Shown: positions 16,409-24,594 of the stretch, one piece after another
Numbering within the stretch: the stretch's first letter is position 1
Layout: each line of letters opens with the position of its first letter
From: UBA1845 sp002338715
Lineage (GTDB): Bacteria > Planctomycetota > Phycisphaerae > UBA1845
DNA length: 64,000 bases
NCBI GenBank assembly: GCA_035344155.1
Contig: DAORAL010000022.1
Coordinates: forward strand, 1-64,000
Direction of reading: 5' to 3'
Position numbers and translations under genes: made by a program
The notes under the pieces: model-generated
Told to the model about the DNA's origin: nothing
Seen by the model: only the letters and a program-made list of their open reading frames with translations
Databases searched by the model: none

Positions 16409-17998
16409 ATGAGACTCTTTCCCAATACGAAAATCTCGCTCGCGCGAAAGTGCCAATTCCTGTTCGGGGCGGCTGTCCTGATCATCATCGGTGCGTCGTT
16501 GATTATTCCGGCGATCCGGATGAACGATTTGACGCGCGAGCAGTACCTGCGGATGGCCAAGGAGTCGGCGACGGTGGCGACGATGGAGACCGACCTGCTC
16601 GGTCAGGACTGGCAAGCGGCCCAGGAGTCGATCAACCGGAATTGGCCCCGGCTTCGCAAACGCTTCGGGGCGGACGAGTTGGCTGCTGTCCCTCCCAGAT
16701 TCTTTCCCATTGAAGAAGCCCAGGCTCGAGAGCTAATCGGTAAAGGCGAGGGATTCTTGACCCACGCAATCGCCGAACTCCAACGCGATTCAGCCGCCAT
16801 CTATCGCTACAAACTTGAGCATTACGACGACGGTCGATCCGAGATTCGCCTGGCGATGGCCGTCCGGGAGGCGGGCGGCGACCCGGGTACCGAAAAGCTC
16901 AAAGGCCTGATCGAAGTCCACATACCAATACCCTCCGAACACGCGCTTTTGAATCTTGGCGTGTTGGTGGCATCGCTGTCGTTGGGGGCGTTTCTGGCTG
17001 TGCTGGTGTTCTATTGGGTGACGCAGAAAGTGTTGCTCTCACCGGTCAGAAAACTGCGACGCATCGCCGAGAAGGTGACGCTGGGTGAAATGGGGGCACG
17101 GTCGCTGATCGAAACGGGCGATGAATTTGAAGAACTCGGAACCGCATTCAACGAGATGCTCGGTCACCTGCAGGATTCGCAGGAGAAACTGAGCAGGACG
17201 AATCGTTCGCTCGATACGCGGCTTGGGGAGTTGGCCGAGACCAATGTGGCACTCTATGAAAGCAACCGCGTCAAGAGCGAGTTCATCGCCAACGTCAGTC
17301 ATGAATTGCGCACGCCACTGGTTTCGATCATCGGATTCGCTGAACTGCTCACCGAAGCTGGCGATGGCAAATCGATCGATCCGAGTCGATTGTCGCGTTA
17401 CGCGGGCAACATCCTCACGAGCGGGCGGAGTTTGCTGGACATCATCAATGACCTGCTCGACCTTGCCAAGATCGAAGCCGGTCGATTCGAACTCCACATC
17501 AGCACGTTTGAATTGAACGATCTTTGCACGAAGCTGATCGACTTCATGACGCCGGTTGCGGACAAGGGCGAGTTAACATTAAGCCTGCACATCGATGAAG
17601 GTTTGCCGAGCATGACGTCGGATTCCGGCCGATTGCATCAGATCCTTTACAATCTCCTGAGCAACGCCATCAAGTTCACGCCCAAGGGCGGTTCGGTCGA
17701 TCTTGTGGTCAAGAAGTCGCGTGAGGATATGGTGACGTTCGCGGTCAACGACACCGGTGTTGGCATTCCCGAAGCGCAGCAGGCCAGCGTATTTGAGAAA
17801 TTCAAACAGATGGATTCGTCGATGACCCGCGAATACAGCGGAACGGGCTTGGGGCTGGCGATCACGCGTGAGCTTTGCGAAATGCTGGGTGGTACGATCG
17901 AACTGGAAAGTACCGAAGGCGTCGGCAGTACGTTTACGGCTAGGCTGCCATTGATAACCACTTCAGCGTCAGCCGCTCCACTGGTCAATTTGACCTAG
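16409..17998 (+). CDS. membrane sensor histidine kinase (HAMP-HisKA-HATPase)
   Basis: A 529-residue transmembrane kinase. Helix 1 is residues ~17-37, a periplasmic sensor region of ~140 residues follows, helix 2 is ~183-205, then a HAMP linker (KVLLSPVRKLRRIAEKVTLG, through FEELGTAFNEML) and a coiled coil to ~285. The dimerisation/phosphoacceptor box is FIANVSHELRTPLV with His298. The ATPase core has N box LSNAIKFTPKGG, G1 DTGVGIPEAQ, F box FEKFKQMDSS and G2 GTGLGLAITREL, all intact. There is no receiver domain and no response-regulator gene beside it, so its partner must be encoded elsewhere. The periplasmic sensor is not recognised. Confidence 0.93.
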   Translation: MRLFPNTKISLARKCQFLFGAAVLIIIGASLIIPAIRMNDLTREQYLRMAKESATVATMETDLLGQDWQAAQESINRNWPRLRKRFGADELAAVPPRFFPIEEAQARELIGKGEGFLTHAIAELQRDSAAIYRYKLEHYDDGRSEIRLAMAVREAGGDPGTEKLKGLIEVHIPIPSEHALLNLGVLVASLSLGAFLAVLVFYWVTQKVLLSPVRKLRRIAEKVTLGEMGARSLIETGDEFEELGTAFNEMLGHLQDSQEKLSRTNRSLDTRLGELAETNVALYESNRVKSEFIANVSHELRTPLVSIIGFAELLTEAGDGKSIDPSRLSRYAGNILTSGRSLLDIINDLLDLAKIEAGRFELHISTFELNDLCTKLIDFMTPVADKGELTLSLHIDEGLPSMTSDSGRLHQILYNLLSNAIKFTPKGGSVDLVVKKSREDMVTFAVNDTGVGIPEAQQASVFEKFKQMDSSMTREYSGTGLGLAITRELCEMLGGTIELESTEGVGSTFTARLPLITTSASAAPLVNLT

Positions 17999-18072
17999 TT
18001 GCGCAGCGTTTCGGTCACGATCTCATCGCGGTGCGCGGGGTTGATATTCTGCGGGACTGGTTTGGCTCTCTT

Positions 18073-18101
18073 CTGGATTCCCGCCTGTGCGGAAATGACG
18101 G
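18073..18101 (+). repeat. palindromic-core repeat, degenerate copy 5
   Basis: The core ctggattcccgcctgtgcgg followed by aaatgacgg carries one mismatch in the right arm compared with the other copies. It lies between the convergent kinase and HDOD genes, where a hairpin would be transcribed from both sides. Confidence 0.6.
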
Positions 18102-18128
18102 CATGGCTCCTTATTGACTTGGGGCGGC

Positions 18129-19187
18129 CTAGAAGAATTCGAGCACGTCTTCGAGGTCGTTGGGTAGCCGCTCCAGCAATGCACCGAATTCCGGGCGTTC
18201 TGAGAAGCCAAGATCTTTCGCCGCCCGCGATTCAAGAATGTTGTACGGCTGATAGGGCGTAAACGTCAGCAGCGAGCAGATCATGTCGGTCAGTTCAATA
18301 AGCAGTCGCTCTTTGAAGAGCGGGTCGTTGGGCTCGGGATAGTCGTGGTGGCTGGAGACCAGATCGCGGATGTGATCCGGTAATCCCCACGAGTTGGCGA
18401 TGAGTTCACCGAATTCCTGATGCGTTTCCTGGCACAGGTATTCGAACGACTCCATGTCGATTTCAAATCGCGATAGTTTCTTCAAGCCGTTGGCCGTCCG
18501 AAGCACCATGACGTTGCCAATGTCGTGAAGCAATCCGATCATGAACGCCTCTTCGACATCGAGGTCGGTCAGTTCTGCGAGTTCACGCATCACGTAAGCC
18601 GCAGCCAGTGCACGGAGCGACAGCATTTCGGCGAGTTTGGCATTGGCGCCGCCTTGCTCAAAGGTGGCGGAGCGCATCGCCTGGTGAAGCATCAGCGTTT
18701 TGATGGCGTTTGAACCAAGTCGAACGACGGCCATCTCCAGCGACGTGATCTTGTTCATCCCGCGATAGAGTGGCGAGTTTGACATGCGCAGTACGGACGC
18801 GGCGCTGACCTGGTCTTCGCTGATGTCGTGGGCGATTTCCGGGAGATTGCAATTGCGTTTGCGCAGTTTTCGAAGGACAGCTTCCGGAACGCGTGGCAGC
18901 GGTGGAAGCGAAAGATCATGCCCGTCAAATTGGCTGATGAGCATGTTTTCAAGTGCGCGGGCTTCGGTCGTGAGATTCATTTCGGGAAGGGGGGCGCGTT
19001 CGGTGAAGCATGCGCCTTCGGGTTTCCACCAGACTTCGTCGTCGGATGCTGAAACCGCTTGCGTCGATTCTTGTTCAGGATCAAGCACAGCCACAGCCGT
19101 GGACGAACTTGATTTTTGTTTCGGAGGATCGGGCGCGTTGGAGTTGCCGCCGATCAACATGTCCATGACCCAGTTCCACAATCCCAC
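18129..19187 (-). CDS. HDOD-domain signalling protein
   Basis: The 352-residue protein has a low-complexity Ser/Pro/Asp N-terminus (~residues 14-95) and then an HDOD domain: LPPLPRVPEAVLRKLRKRN, ISEDQVSAASVLRMSNSPLY, ITSLEMAVVRLGSNAIKTLM and LLHDIGNVMVLR. The domain is a metal-independent relative of the HD hydrolases, usually a signalling or scaffolding module tied to c-di-GMP, motility or stress control. The family motif S.P.Y....I.S...A...LG is clear. No output domain is present. A second HDOD protein (46734-48209) carries a GGDEF domain. Confidence 0.85.
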   Translation of the reverse strand: MGLWNWVMDMLIGGNSNAPDPPKQKSSSSTAVAVLDPEQESTQAVSASDDEVWWKPEGACFTERAPLPEMNLTTEARALENMLISQFDGHDLSLPPLPRVPEAVLRKLRKRNCNLPEIAHDISEDQVSAASVLRMSNSPLYRGMNKITSLEMAVVRLGSNAIKTLMLHQAMRSATFEQGGANAKLAEMLSLRALAAAYVMRELAELTDLDVEEAFMIGLLHDIGNVMVLRTANGLKKLSRFEIDMESFEYLCQETHQEFGELIANSWGLPDHIRDLVSSHHDYPEPNDPLFKERLLIELTDMICSLLTFTPYQPYNILESRAAKDLGFSERPEFGALLERLPNDLEDVLEFF

Positions 19188-19339
19188 TGGTGTAACCCCC
19201 GAATGTTGAAAAATGGTTTCCCTTCCAGACGCAACGACGCGATGAGATCGACCAAGGCGTCTATAACCTACGATTCATATCGACTCGTAAAGTAGGTGAG
19301 TTGTGCAGTCCTCGGCCGGGCGTCGAATTTGGCCAAGTC

Positions 19340-19369
19340 TTGACACCATCGGTCCGTATGGTCCAATAA
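19340..19369 (+). promoter_or_regulatory. candidate promoter of the microcompartment locus
   Basis: TTGACA at 19340-19345 is followed after 18 bases by CAATAA, a partial match to the -10 hexamer, about 60 bases ahead of the RpiB-DeoC start. The -35 is perfect; the -10 is weak, so this is only a suggestion. Confidence 0.3.
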
Positions 19370-19426
19370 ACGATTGGTGCCTGTTCCGCAGGTGGCGGTC
19401 TCTCTCGGATTTTACGGTACGGATTC

Positions 19427-20902
19427 ATGCGCAAGATTGCGATCGGGGCGGACCACGGCGGATACGAACTGAAGGGTTTGTTATCGGAACACCTCAAAGC
19501 CCGCGGGTTGGACGTGATCGATTGCGGAACGTTCACCAAGCAGGCATGCGACTATCCGCAGTTCGCCAAAGAAGTTGCAATGCGGGTGGCCTCTGGTGAA
19601 GTCGGCGCCGGCATCATGATCGACGGCGCGGGGATCGGTTCATCGATGGCGGCCAACAAAGTCCCCGGCGTGCGTGCGGCGCTTTGTTACGACCTGTCCA
19701 GCGCCCGCAACAGTCGCGAGCACAACAACGCAAATCTGATGACCCTCGGCGCGGGGCTGATTGGTCCGGCGCTGGCGACGCAGATTGTGGATGCGTTTCT
19801 GGATACCGAGTGCACGGCTGAGCGCCACCTGCGACGCGTCGAGATGATCAATGCGATCGAACGCGGAACGGAAGGGGCATCGGCAAGCACGTGTGGTTGC
19901 TCCGGTGGTTCCAGCGGACCGTGTGCATGTGGCGGTCATGGCGCTGCAGGTAAGCAAACAGGTTCGTCGAGCGATGTGACCTCAAAGCAGTTGGAGAGTG
20001 AATTGACTGAATTGTCCGAAACCGATCTTCAGCGGGTGGCAGACCGCATCGCTTCGATGCTCGGTGCGGCTTCTGGTGATTGCACGGGCCCGGAGTGCGG
20101 GTTCTGCAAGCCCAGCGGTCCTGTCGATCCGGAGCGTCTGCGCGAATTCGTCGCGATGGGGGCGGATCGAATCGTGTGTCGCGGCAACGGTTGCGACGTT
20201 CCGAAAGAGATCGCCCGTTACATTGACCACACGCTCTTGCGTCCCGATGCGACGTACGAACAGATCGACAAGCTTTGCAAAGAGGCGATGGAGTTTGGGT
20301 TCGCGTCGGTCTGCGTCAATCCATGTCAGGTTAAAAGAAGTGCGGGCATTCTTCGCGGCAGTACGGTGAAGGTCTGCACCGTGGTCGGTTTTCCGTTGGG
20401 TGCGAATGTCGCGGAAGTCAAAGCGCTGGAGGCGCGTCGTGCCATTCGTGAAGGCGCCCGCGAAATCGATATGGTGATTAATGTCGGCGCGCTGAAGAGT
20501 GGTGACGACGAAGCGATCTATCACGACATCCGCTGCGTGGTCGAAGCGTGCATGGACGGCGGGGCGATCTGCAAAGTCATTCTCGAAACGGCGCTGTTGA
20601 CCAATGATGAAAAAACGCGGGCATGTATTGCAGCCCGTCGCGCTCGGGCGGATTTCGTGAAAACGTCGACCGGGTTCGGTCCGGGTGGGGCGACGGCAGA
20701 GGATGTCGCGCTGATGTCGGATGCCGTCAAGGGATCGCACATGGGCGTGAAGGCATCGGGCGGAATTCGAAGTTTTGACGAAGCGACGCAAATGATCCGA
20801 GCCGGCGCAACGCGTCTTGGCGTCAGTGCTGGCGTTCGCATCGTGCAGGAATCAAAAGGCGTGACCGTTTCATCGAACGGTGGCGGTGACGGAAAGTATT
20901 AA
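19427..20902 (+). CDS. RpiB-DeoC fusion with internal targeting-like helix (BMC core enzyme)
   Basis: A 491-residue two-enzyme fusion. Residues 1-147 are ribose-5-phosphate isomerase B (KIAIGADHGGYELK, GIGSSMAANKVPGVRAALCYD, NNANLMTLGAG); the position of the E. coli catalytic Cys66 is Asp66 (IDGAGIG). Residues ~260-475 are deoxyribose-phosphate aldolase: YIDHTLLRPDATYEQI, Asp348 in REIDMVINVGALKSG, Schiff-base Lys412 in FVKTSTGFG and Lys442 in GVKASGGIRS, all intact. The linker has Cys-rich patches (C156, C158, C166, C168; C219, C224, C227; C251, C256) and an amphipathic helix at ~188-213 (LSETDLQRVADRIASMLGAA) that closely resembles the aldehyde dehydrogenase N-terminus. It would isomerise 5-phosphate sugars and split deoxyribose-5-phosphate into glyceraldehyde-3-phosphate and acetaldehyde inside the shell. 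It is the first gene of the BMC locus. Confidence 0.92.
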   Translation: MRKIAIGADHGGYELKGLLSEHLKARGLDVIDCGTFTKQACDYPQFAKEVAMRVASGEVGAGIMIDGAGIGSSMAANKVPGVRAALCYDLSSARNSREHNNANLMTLGAGLIGPALATQIVDAFLDTECTAERHLRRVEMINAIERGTEGASASTCGCSGGSSGPCACGGHGAAGKQTGSSSDVTSKQLESELTELSETDLQRVADRIASMLGAASGDCTGPECGFCKPSGPVDPERLREFVAMGADRIVCRGNGCDVPKEIARYIDHTLLRPDATYEQIDKLCKEAMEFGFASVCVNPCQVKRSAGILRGSTVKVCTVVGFPLGANVAEVKALEARRAIREGAREIDMVINVGALKSGDDEAIYHDIRCVVEACMDGGAICKVILETALLTNDEKTRACIAARRARADFVKTSTGFGPGGATAEDVALMSDAVKGSHMGVKASGGIRSFDEATQMIRAGATRLGVSAGVRIVQESKGVTVSSNGGGDGKY

Positions 20903-20908
20903 GCGAAC

Positions 20909-20974
20909 GTAGGGTGGGCCGTGCCCACCAATTCGTTGAACGCGCATGACGACGGTGGGCACGGCCCACCCTAC
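20909..20974. repeat. perfect 21-bp inverted repeat between fusion enzyme and shell genes
   Basis: Arms at 20909-20929 (gtagggtgggccgtgcccac plus c) and 20954-20974 are exact reverse complements, 24 bases apart, starting just after the RpiB-DeoC stop. There is no T-run on the plus strand. The motif resembles dispersed tagggtgggc/gcccacc units of other genomes. As RNA it would form a very stable hairpin at a gene boundary. Confidence 0.85.
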
Positions 20975-21068
20975 GAAGGCGAAGTTGTCAACTAGAAGGT
21001 AATTTGCGGGCAGAAGGTAACTGGCGGGAATTCTCAAACGCCCTAGACCATCGAATCGGAAACTTGAA

Positions 21069-21692
21069 ATGGCCAATGTCGATCTACGAACGTACTGTTT
21101 TCTGGACAGCATCCAACCGCAATACGCCGCGTTTCTTGGAACGGTTGCGCAGGGCTTCCTTCCCGTCGCGGGGATGGCCAGTCTGTACATCGAAATCTCA
21201 CCCGGTATTGAAATCAACCGCGTGACCGACATCGCCCTCAAAAGCACCAACGTCAAACCGGGCATGCAGATCGTCGAACGCTTGTACGGCATGCTTGAAA
21301 TTCACTCCGAATCACAAGCCGACGTCCGCCAAGCCGGTGCGTCCATTCTCGAATCGCTGGAACTCACCGAAGAGGATCGCATCAAACCGCGCATCGCGTC
21401 GAGTCAGGTCATTCGCCGCGTCGACGATCACCAGACCCAGTTGGTCAACCGCATGCGTCATGGCAACATGATCATCGCCGGGCAAACGCTCTACGTGATG
21501 GAAGTCGAACCCGCGGGTTATGCGGCGCTGGCGGCGAACGAAGCCGAGAAAGCGGCCAACATCAACGTCCTCGAAGTGCGCGTGTTCGGAAGTTTCGGGC
21601 GGTTGTACCTTGGCGGTGAGGAGCGGGACATCGAAGTAGGCTATCAGGCGGCGCTCGCCGCCATCGAAGGCGTAACCGGTAAAGACAAATAA
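21069..21692 (+). CDS. BMC-T shell protein, stacked-trimer type
   Basis: A 207-residue tandem-domain microcompartment protein. The first half (RTYCFLDSIQPQYAAFLGTV, GFLPVAGMASLYIEISPGI, INRVTDIALKSTNVKPGMQI) and the second (IIAGQTLYVMEVEPAGYAAL, ANEAEKAANINVLEVRVFGS, FGRLYLGG) are the two permuted BMC folds. The sequence is very like the Haliangium ochraceum trimers that stack face to face into a gated double layer. Three copies would form one pseudohexameric tile with a central pore, probably the route for larger substrates or cofactors. It is the first shell gene after the core enzyme, 76 bases ahead of BMC-H. Confidence 0.92.
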   Translation: MANVDLRTYCFLDSIQPQYAAFLGTVAQGFLPVAGMASLYIEISPGIEINRVTDIALKSTNVKPGMQIVERLYGMLEIHSESQADVRQAGASILESLELTEEDRIKPRIASSQVIRRVDDHQTQLVNRMRHGNMIIAGQTLYVMEVEPAGYAALAANEAEKAANINVLEVRVFGSFGRLYLGGEERDIEVGYQAALAAIEGVTGKDK

Positions 21693-21767
21693 ACAGTTTG
21701 CGAATAAACGATTCGGCGGCAATTCCGTCGTCGAATTCGACAAGAGCTTCAAAGGAGGTTCATCATT

Positions 21768-22064
21768 ATGGCAGATGCCTTGGGTATGATTGAATGTCGC
21801 AGTTTCCCGACGGTGGTCGAAGCCGCCGACGCAATGGTGAAAGCGGCAAAAGTCGAACTTGTCACTTACGAAAAGACCGGCGGTGGGTATGTCAGTGCGG
21901 TGGTGCGCGGTGATGTGGCAGCCGTCAAAGCCGCTTGCGATGCTGGTCAGGCAGCCGCTTCGCGCGTCGGTGAAGTGGTGGCGGTGCATGTGATCGCCCG
22001 TCCGCACGCCAACGTGGATTCCGTCATCCCGCTCGGTCGCGCCGACAAGGGCAAGAAGGGCTAA
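21768..22064 (+). CDS. BMC-H hexamer-forming major shell protein
   Basis: The 98-residue protein is a single BMC (Pfam00936-type) domain: ALGMIECRSFPTVVEAADAM, VKAAKVELVTYEKTGGGYV and VVRGDVAAVKAACDAGQAA, then a VIARPHANVDSVIP tail. Six copies make the flat hexagonal tile forming most of the facets. The pore loop is the KTGGG turn, small and uncharged, implying a narrow pore. A near-consensus ribosome-binding site (aaaggaggt, 11 bases before the ATG) is the strongest in the locus, as expected for the most abundant shell subunit. Confidence 0.95.
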   Translation: MADALGMIECRSFPTVVEAADAMVKAAKVELVTYEKTGGGYVSAVVRGDVAAVKAACDAGQAAASRVGEVVAVHVIARPHANVDSVIPLGRADKGKKG

Positions 22065-22151
22065 CACTGGCGTTGATGTGTCCTGTGGGTACGCGCGGTC
22101 GTTGGTTGCGCAGTGCCACGTCATGGCATTTTTTGCATTGGAGCCCTCAAC

Positions 22152-22460
22152 ATGGTCCTTGCCAAAGTCGTTGGCACGGTTGTCGCCACGCAAAAAGAAG
22201 CGTCGCTCGAAGGTCTGCGCATGATGGTGTGCAAACCGGTTGACATCGACGGCCAGGAGAAGTCCGGTTTGGTCGTTGCGGTCGATGCCGTGGGGGCTGG
22301 CGTGGGCGAACTCGTGATGTATGCCACGGGAAGTTCGGCGCGTCAGACGACGGTGACGCGCGATCGGCCTTGCGATGCGGTGATCATGGCCATCGTCGAC
22401 CAATGGGAAGTCAACGGCGCGTACAAGTACAAAAAAGACGAGGATCCGCCCTACAACTAA
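22152..22460 (+). CDS. BMC-P pentamer-forming shell vertex protein (first of three)
   Basis: The 102-residue EutN/CcmL-family protein begins MVLAKVVGTVVATQKEASLE at the ATG at 22152; the frame is open 13 codons further up but the family starts here. It carries the family features KPVDIDGQ, LVVAVDAVGAGVGELVMYATG, GSSAR and DAVIMAIVDQW. Pentamers of this protein cap the vertices of the polyhedral shell. It is the most divergent of the three BMC-P copies in its acidic C-terminal tail (YKYKKDEDPPYN). Confidence 0.93.
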   Translation: MVLAKVVGTVVATQKEASLEGLRMMVCKPVDIDGQEKSGLVVAVDAVGAGVGELVMYATGSSARQTTVTRDRPCDAVIMAIVDQWEVNGAYKYKKDEDPPYN

Positions 22461-22480
22461 CCCGCATTCAGGATAAGACG

Positions 22481-22502
22481 TGCCACTGCTCTGTGAGCAG
22501 TG
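22481..22502. repeat. cactgctc hairpin repeat, copy 1
   Basis: tgccactgctctgtgagcag, then tg, forms an 8-bp hairpin (cactgctc / gagcagtg, tgt loop) just before the aldehyde dehydrogenase. The same 22-mer recurs at 25174 and, inverted, at 25225. It touches the first possible ATG (22504), which argues for the downstream GTG start. Confidence 0.75.
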
Positions 22503-22536
22503 AATGGTCTTCAATGCCAACGGGAAGAAGGCGAAC

Positions 22537-23988
22537 GTGAGTCAACTGTCCCAACAACAAATCGATCGCATCGCCCAGGCGGTGCTCGCCCGATTGGGGG
22601 CTGGCGCGGTATCGGGCGGGTCGCCATCGTCGATGCCGGCGGCTGACCAGTTTGGTCGCGAAGTCATCGGCGTGTTTGCCGAGTTGGACTCAGCCGTCAA
22701 TGCGGCCAACGCAGCGTTTCGGGCGTTCGATACGCTGAAATTGTCGCACCGAGACAAGATCATCACCAACATTCGCAGACACATGCTCGACGCTGCGGAA
22801 ATGTTGGCGGACGAAGCCCACCGCGAGACGGGCTTGGGCCGCTATGAAGACAAGGTGATTAAGAATCGGTTGGTGACGAACAAGACGCCGGGCACGGAAG
22901 TGCTTCGTGCCGAAGCGCAATCGGGTGACAGGGGGTTGTCGCTTTTTGAACGCGCCCCATTCGGTGTCATCGGTTCGATCACGCCAACGACCAATCCAAC
23001 GTCCACGATCATCTGCAACACCATCGGCATGTTAGCGGCTGGCAATGCGGTGGTGTTCAACGTGCACCCCAACGCCAAGAATTGTTCGATCAAATGCATC
23101 GACCTCTTGAACCGGGCGATCATCGAAGCTGGTGGACCGCCGAACCTTGCGGTGACACTCGCGCATCCGACCGTCGAAACGGCGCAGGCGTTGATGCTGC
23201 ATCCGGGCATTCGATTGCTCGTGGTGACCGGTGGCGCGGGTGTGGTCAACGTGGCGATGAAAAGCGGCAAGCGGGCGATCTGTGCCGGTCCGGGCAATCC
23301 ACCGATCGTCGTGGACGAGACGGCTGACATCGATCAAGCCGGCAGGGACGTTGTACTCGGCGCATCGTTCGACAACAACATCATCTGCACCGACGAGAAG
23401 GAAACGTTCGTCGTCTCGCAGGTGGCGGACAAGTTGCTCAAGTCGATGTCCGCAAACGGCGCGGTTGTGTTGACGCAATCGCAGACGAAACAGTTGGAAA
23501 ACCTGATCTTCACCAAGACCAATGGCCCGCGAAAAGCGGCGACCGTCAACCGCGAGCTCATTGGCAAAAATGCCGGCGTGATCTTGCAGAAGATCGGAAT
23601 GAATGTGCCAGCCGACCTGCGACTTGGCGTCATCGATGTGGGCGTGAACCATCCGCTCATCTGGACGGAGCAGATGATGCCGATCATGCCGGTCGCGCGG
23701 GTGTCGAGTGCGAACGAGGCGATCGATCTCGCCGTCGAGGCGGAAGGCGGCCGACGTCACACAGCCGTCATGCACTCTAAGAACATCGACAACCTCTCGC
23801 GCATGGCGCGGCTGATCAACTGCAGCATCTTCGTGAAGAACGGTCCATGCTACAACGGTCTCGGCGAAGGGGGTGAAGGATACACCTCGTTCTCGATCGC
23901 CAGCCCGACGGGTGAGGGGATGACCGATCCGCGAACGTTCTCGCGCTTGCGACGCTGCGTGCTAGTGGATCACTTCAGAATCGTATGA
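22537..23988 (+). CDS. CoA-acylating aldehyde dehydrogenase (PduP/EutE-like) with N-terminal encapsulation peptide
   Basis: Oxidises an aldehyde with NAD+ and CoA to acyl-CoA in the BMC lumen. The GTG at 22537 is chosen because agaagg lies 5 bases upstream and it puts SQLSQQQIDRIAQAVLARLG, an amphipathic helix typical of encapsulation peptides, at the extreme N-terminus; an ATG 11 codons earlier (22504) abuts a repeat hairpin and has no ribosome-binding site. The 483-residue protein has ERAPFGVIGSITPTTNPTST, CoA/NAD-site VTGGAGVV, AGPGNPPIVVD, and the catalytic cysteine in SFDNNIICTDEKE (Cys284). Its stop overlaps the next shell gene by 4 bases. Likely substrates are acetaldehyde from DeoC and acetaldehyde or lactaldehyde from the class II aldolase. 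Confidence 0.93.
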   Translation: MSQLSQQQIDRIAQAVLARLGAGAVSGGSPSSMPAADQFGREVIGVFAELDSAVNAANAAFRAFDTLKLSHRDKIITNIRRHMLDAAEMLADEAHRETGLGRYEDKVIKNRLVTNKTPGTEVLRAEAQSGDRGLSLFERAPFGVIGSITPTTNPTSTIICNTIGMLAAGNAVVFNVHPNAKNCSIKCIDLLNRAIIEAGGPPNLAVTLAHPTVETAQALMLHPGIRLLVVTGGAGVVNVAMKSGKRAICAGPGNPPIVVDETADIDQAGRDVVLGASFDNNIICTDEKETFVVSQVADKLLKSMSANGAVVLTQSQTKQLENLIFTKTNGPRKAATVNRELIGKNAGVILQKIGMNVPADLRLGVIDVGVNHPLIWTEQMMPIMPVARVSSANEAIDLAVEAEGGRRHTAVMHSKNIDNLSRMARLINCSIFVKNGPCYNGLGEGGEGYTSFSIASPTGEGMTDPRTFSRLRRCVLVDHFRIV

Positions 23989-24569
23989 GTGAATTACCGG
24001 CCATCGCTTTAATTGAGTTTTCGAGTATCGCGGCTGGCACGTTTGCAGCCGACGCGATGGTCAAAGAGGCGTCGGTGCAGCTTTTGCGTGTGGGGACGAT
24101 TCAGCCGGGGCGGTTTCTCGTGCTGATCGGCGGAATGGTCGCCGAAGTCGAACTCTCTTACAAAGCCGGCATCCGTGCGGGTACGCCGCAGGTTTTGGAC
24201 GATATTTTTCTGCCCGACGCCCATCGCGACGTGGTCAAAGGCATCGGCGGGGGACGGTTGGCCAAGGCGTCCGACGCGATGCTCACGCTGGAGACGTCAA
24301 CGTCGAGCGCGATTGTCCGCGCGGCAGACGCGGTTGCGAAGGGGGCGCTGGTGTCGCTGATGGAATTGCGGCTTGGCGATGGTCTTGGCGGAAAGGGATT
24401 TGCGCGGTTTGTCGGTTTGCGTTCGGACGTCGAAGCCGCTTCGCAGATTGCCAACGATGCGCTCGTTGGCAGGGACGTGCAGTTTTGTGAGTCGATCGTG
24501 TCGCGTATCGACGAAGCGCTGGCCGACCGATTGGCGGAGTCGTCGCGCTTTGATGGTTCGAGCAAGTAA
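23985..24569 (+). CDS. BMC-T shell protein, single-layer trimer type
   Basis: A 194-residue tandem BMC protein whose two domains (ALIEFSSIAAGTFAADAMVK, IQPGRFLVLIGGMVAEVELS, and LETSTSSAIVRAADAVAKGA, LRLGDGLGGKGFARFVGLRS) resemble the Haliangium T1-type trimer and not the stacked type encoded at 21069. The start ATG overlaps the dehydrogenase stop (ATGA), which implies translational coupling of cargo and shell. Trimers would form facet tiles with a different, glycine-rich pore. Confidence 0.9.
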   Translation: MSELPAIALIEFSSIAAGTFAADAMVKEASVQLLRVGTIQPGRFLVLIGGMVAEVELSYKAGIRAGTPQVLDDIFLPDAHRDVVKGIGGGRLAKASDAMLTLETSTSSAIVRAADAVAKGALVSLMELRLGDGLGGKGFARFVGLRSDVEAASQIANDALVGRDVQFCESIVSRIDEALADRLAESSRFDGSSK

Positions 24570-24594
24570 TCCGTAACCAGGGAATGCAAGTCGA

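Noticed and set aside
20909..20974. Inverted repeat considered as an intrinsic terminator
   Set aside because: No T-run on either side on the plus strand; better explained as a dispersed inverted repeat.
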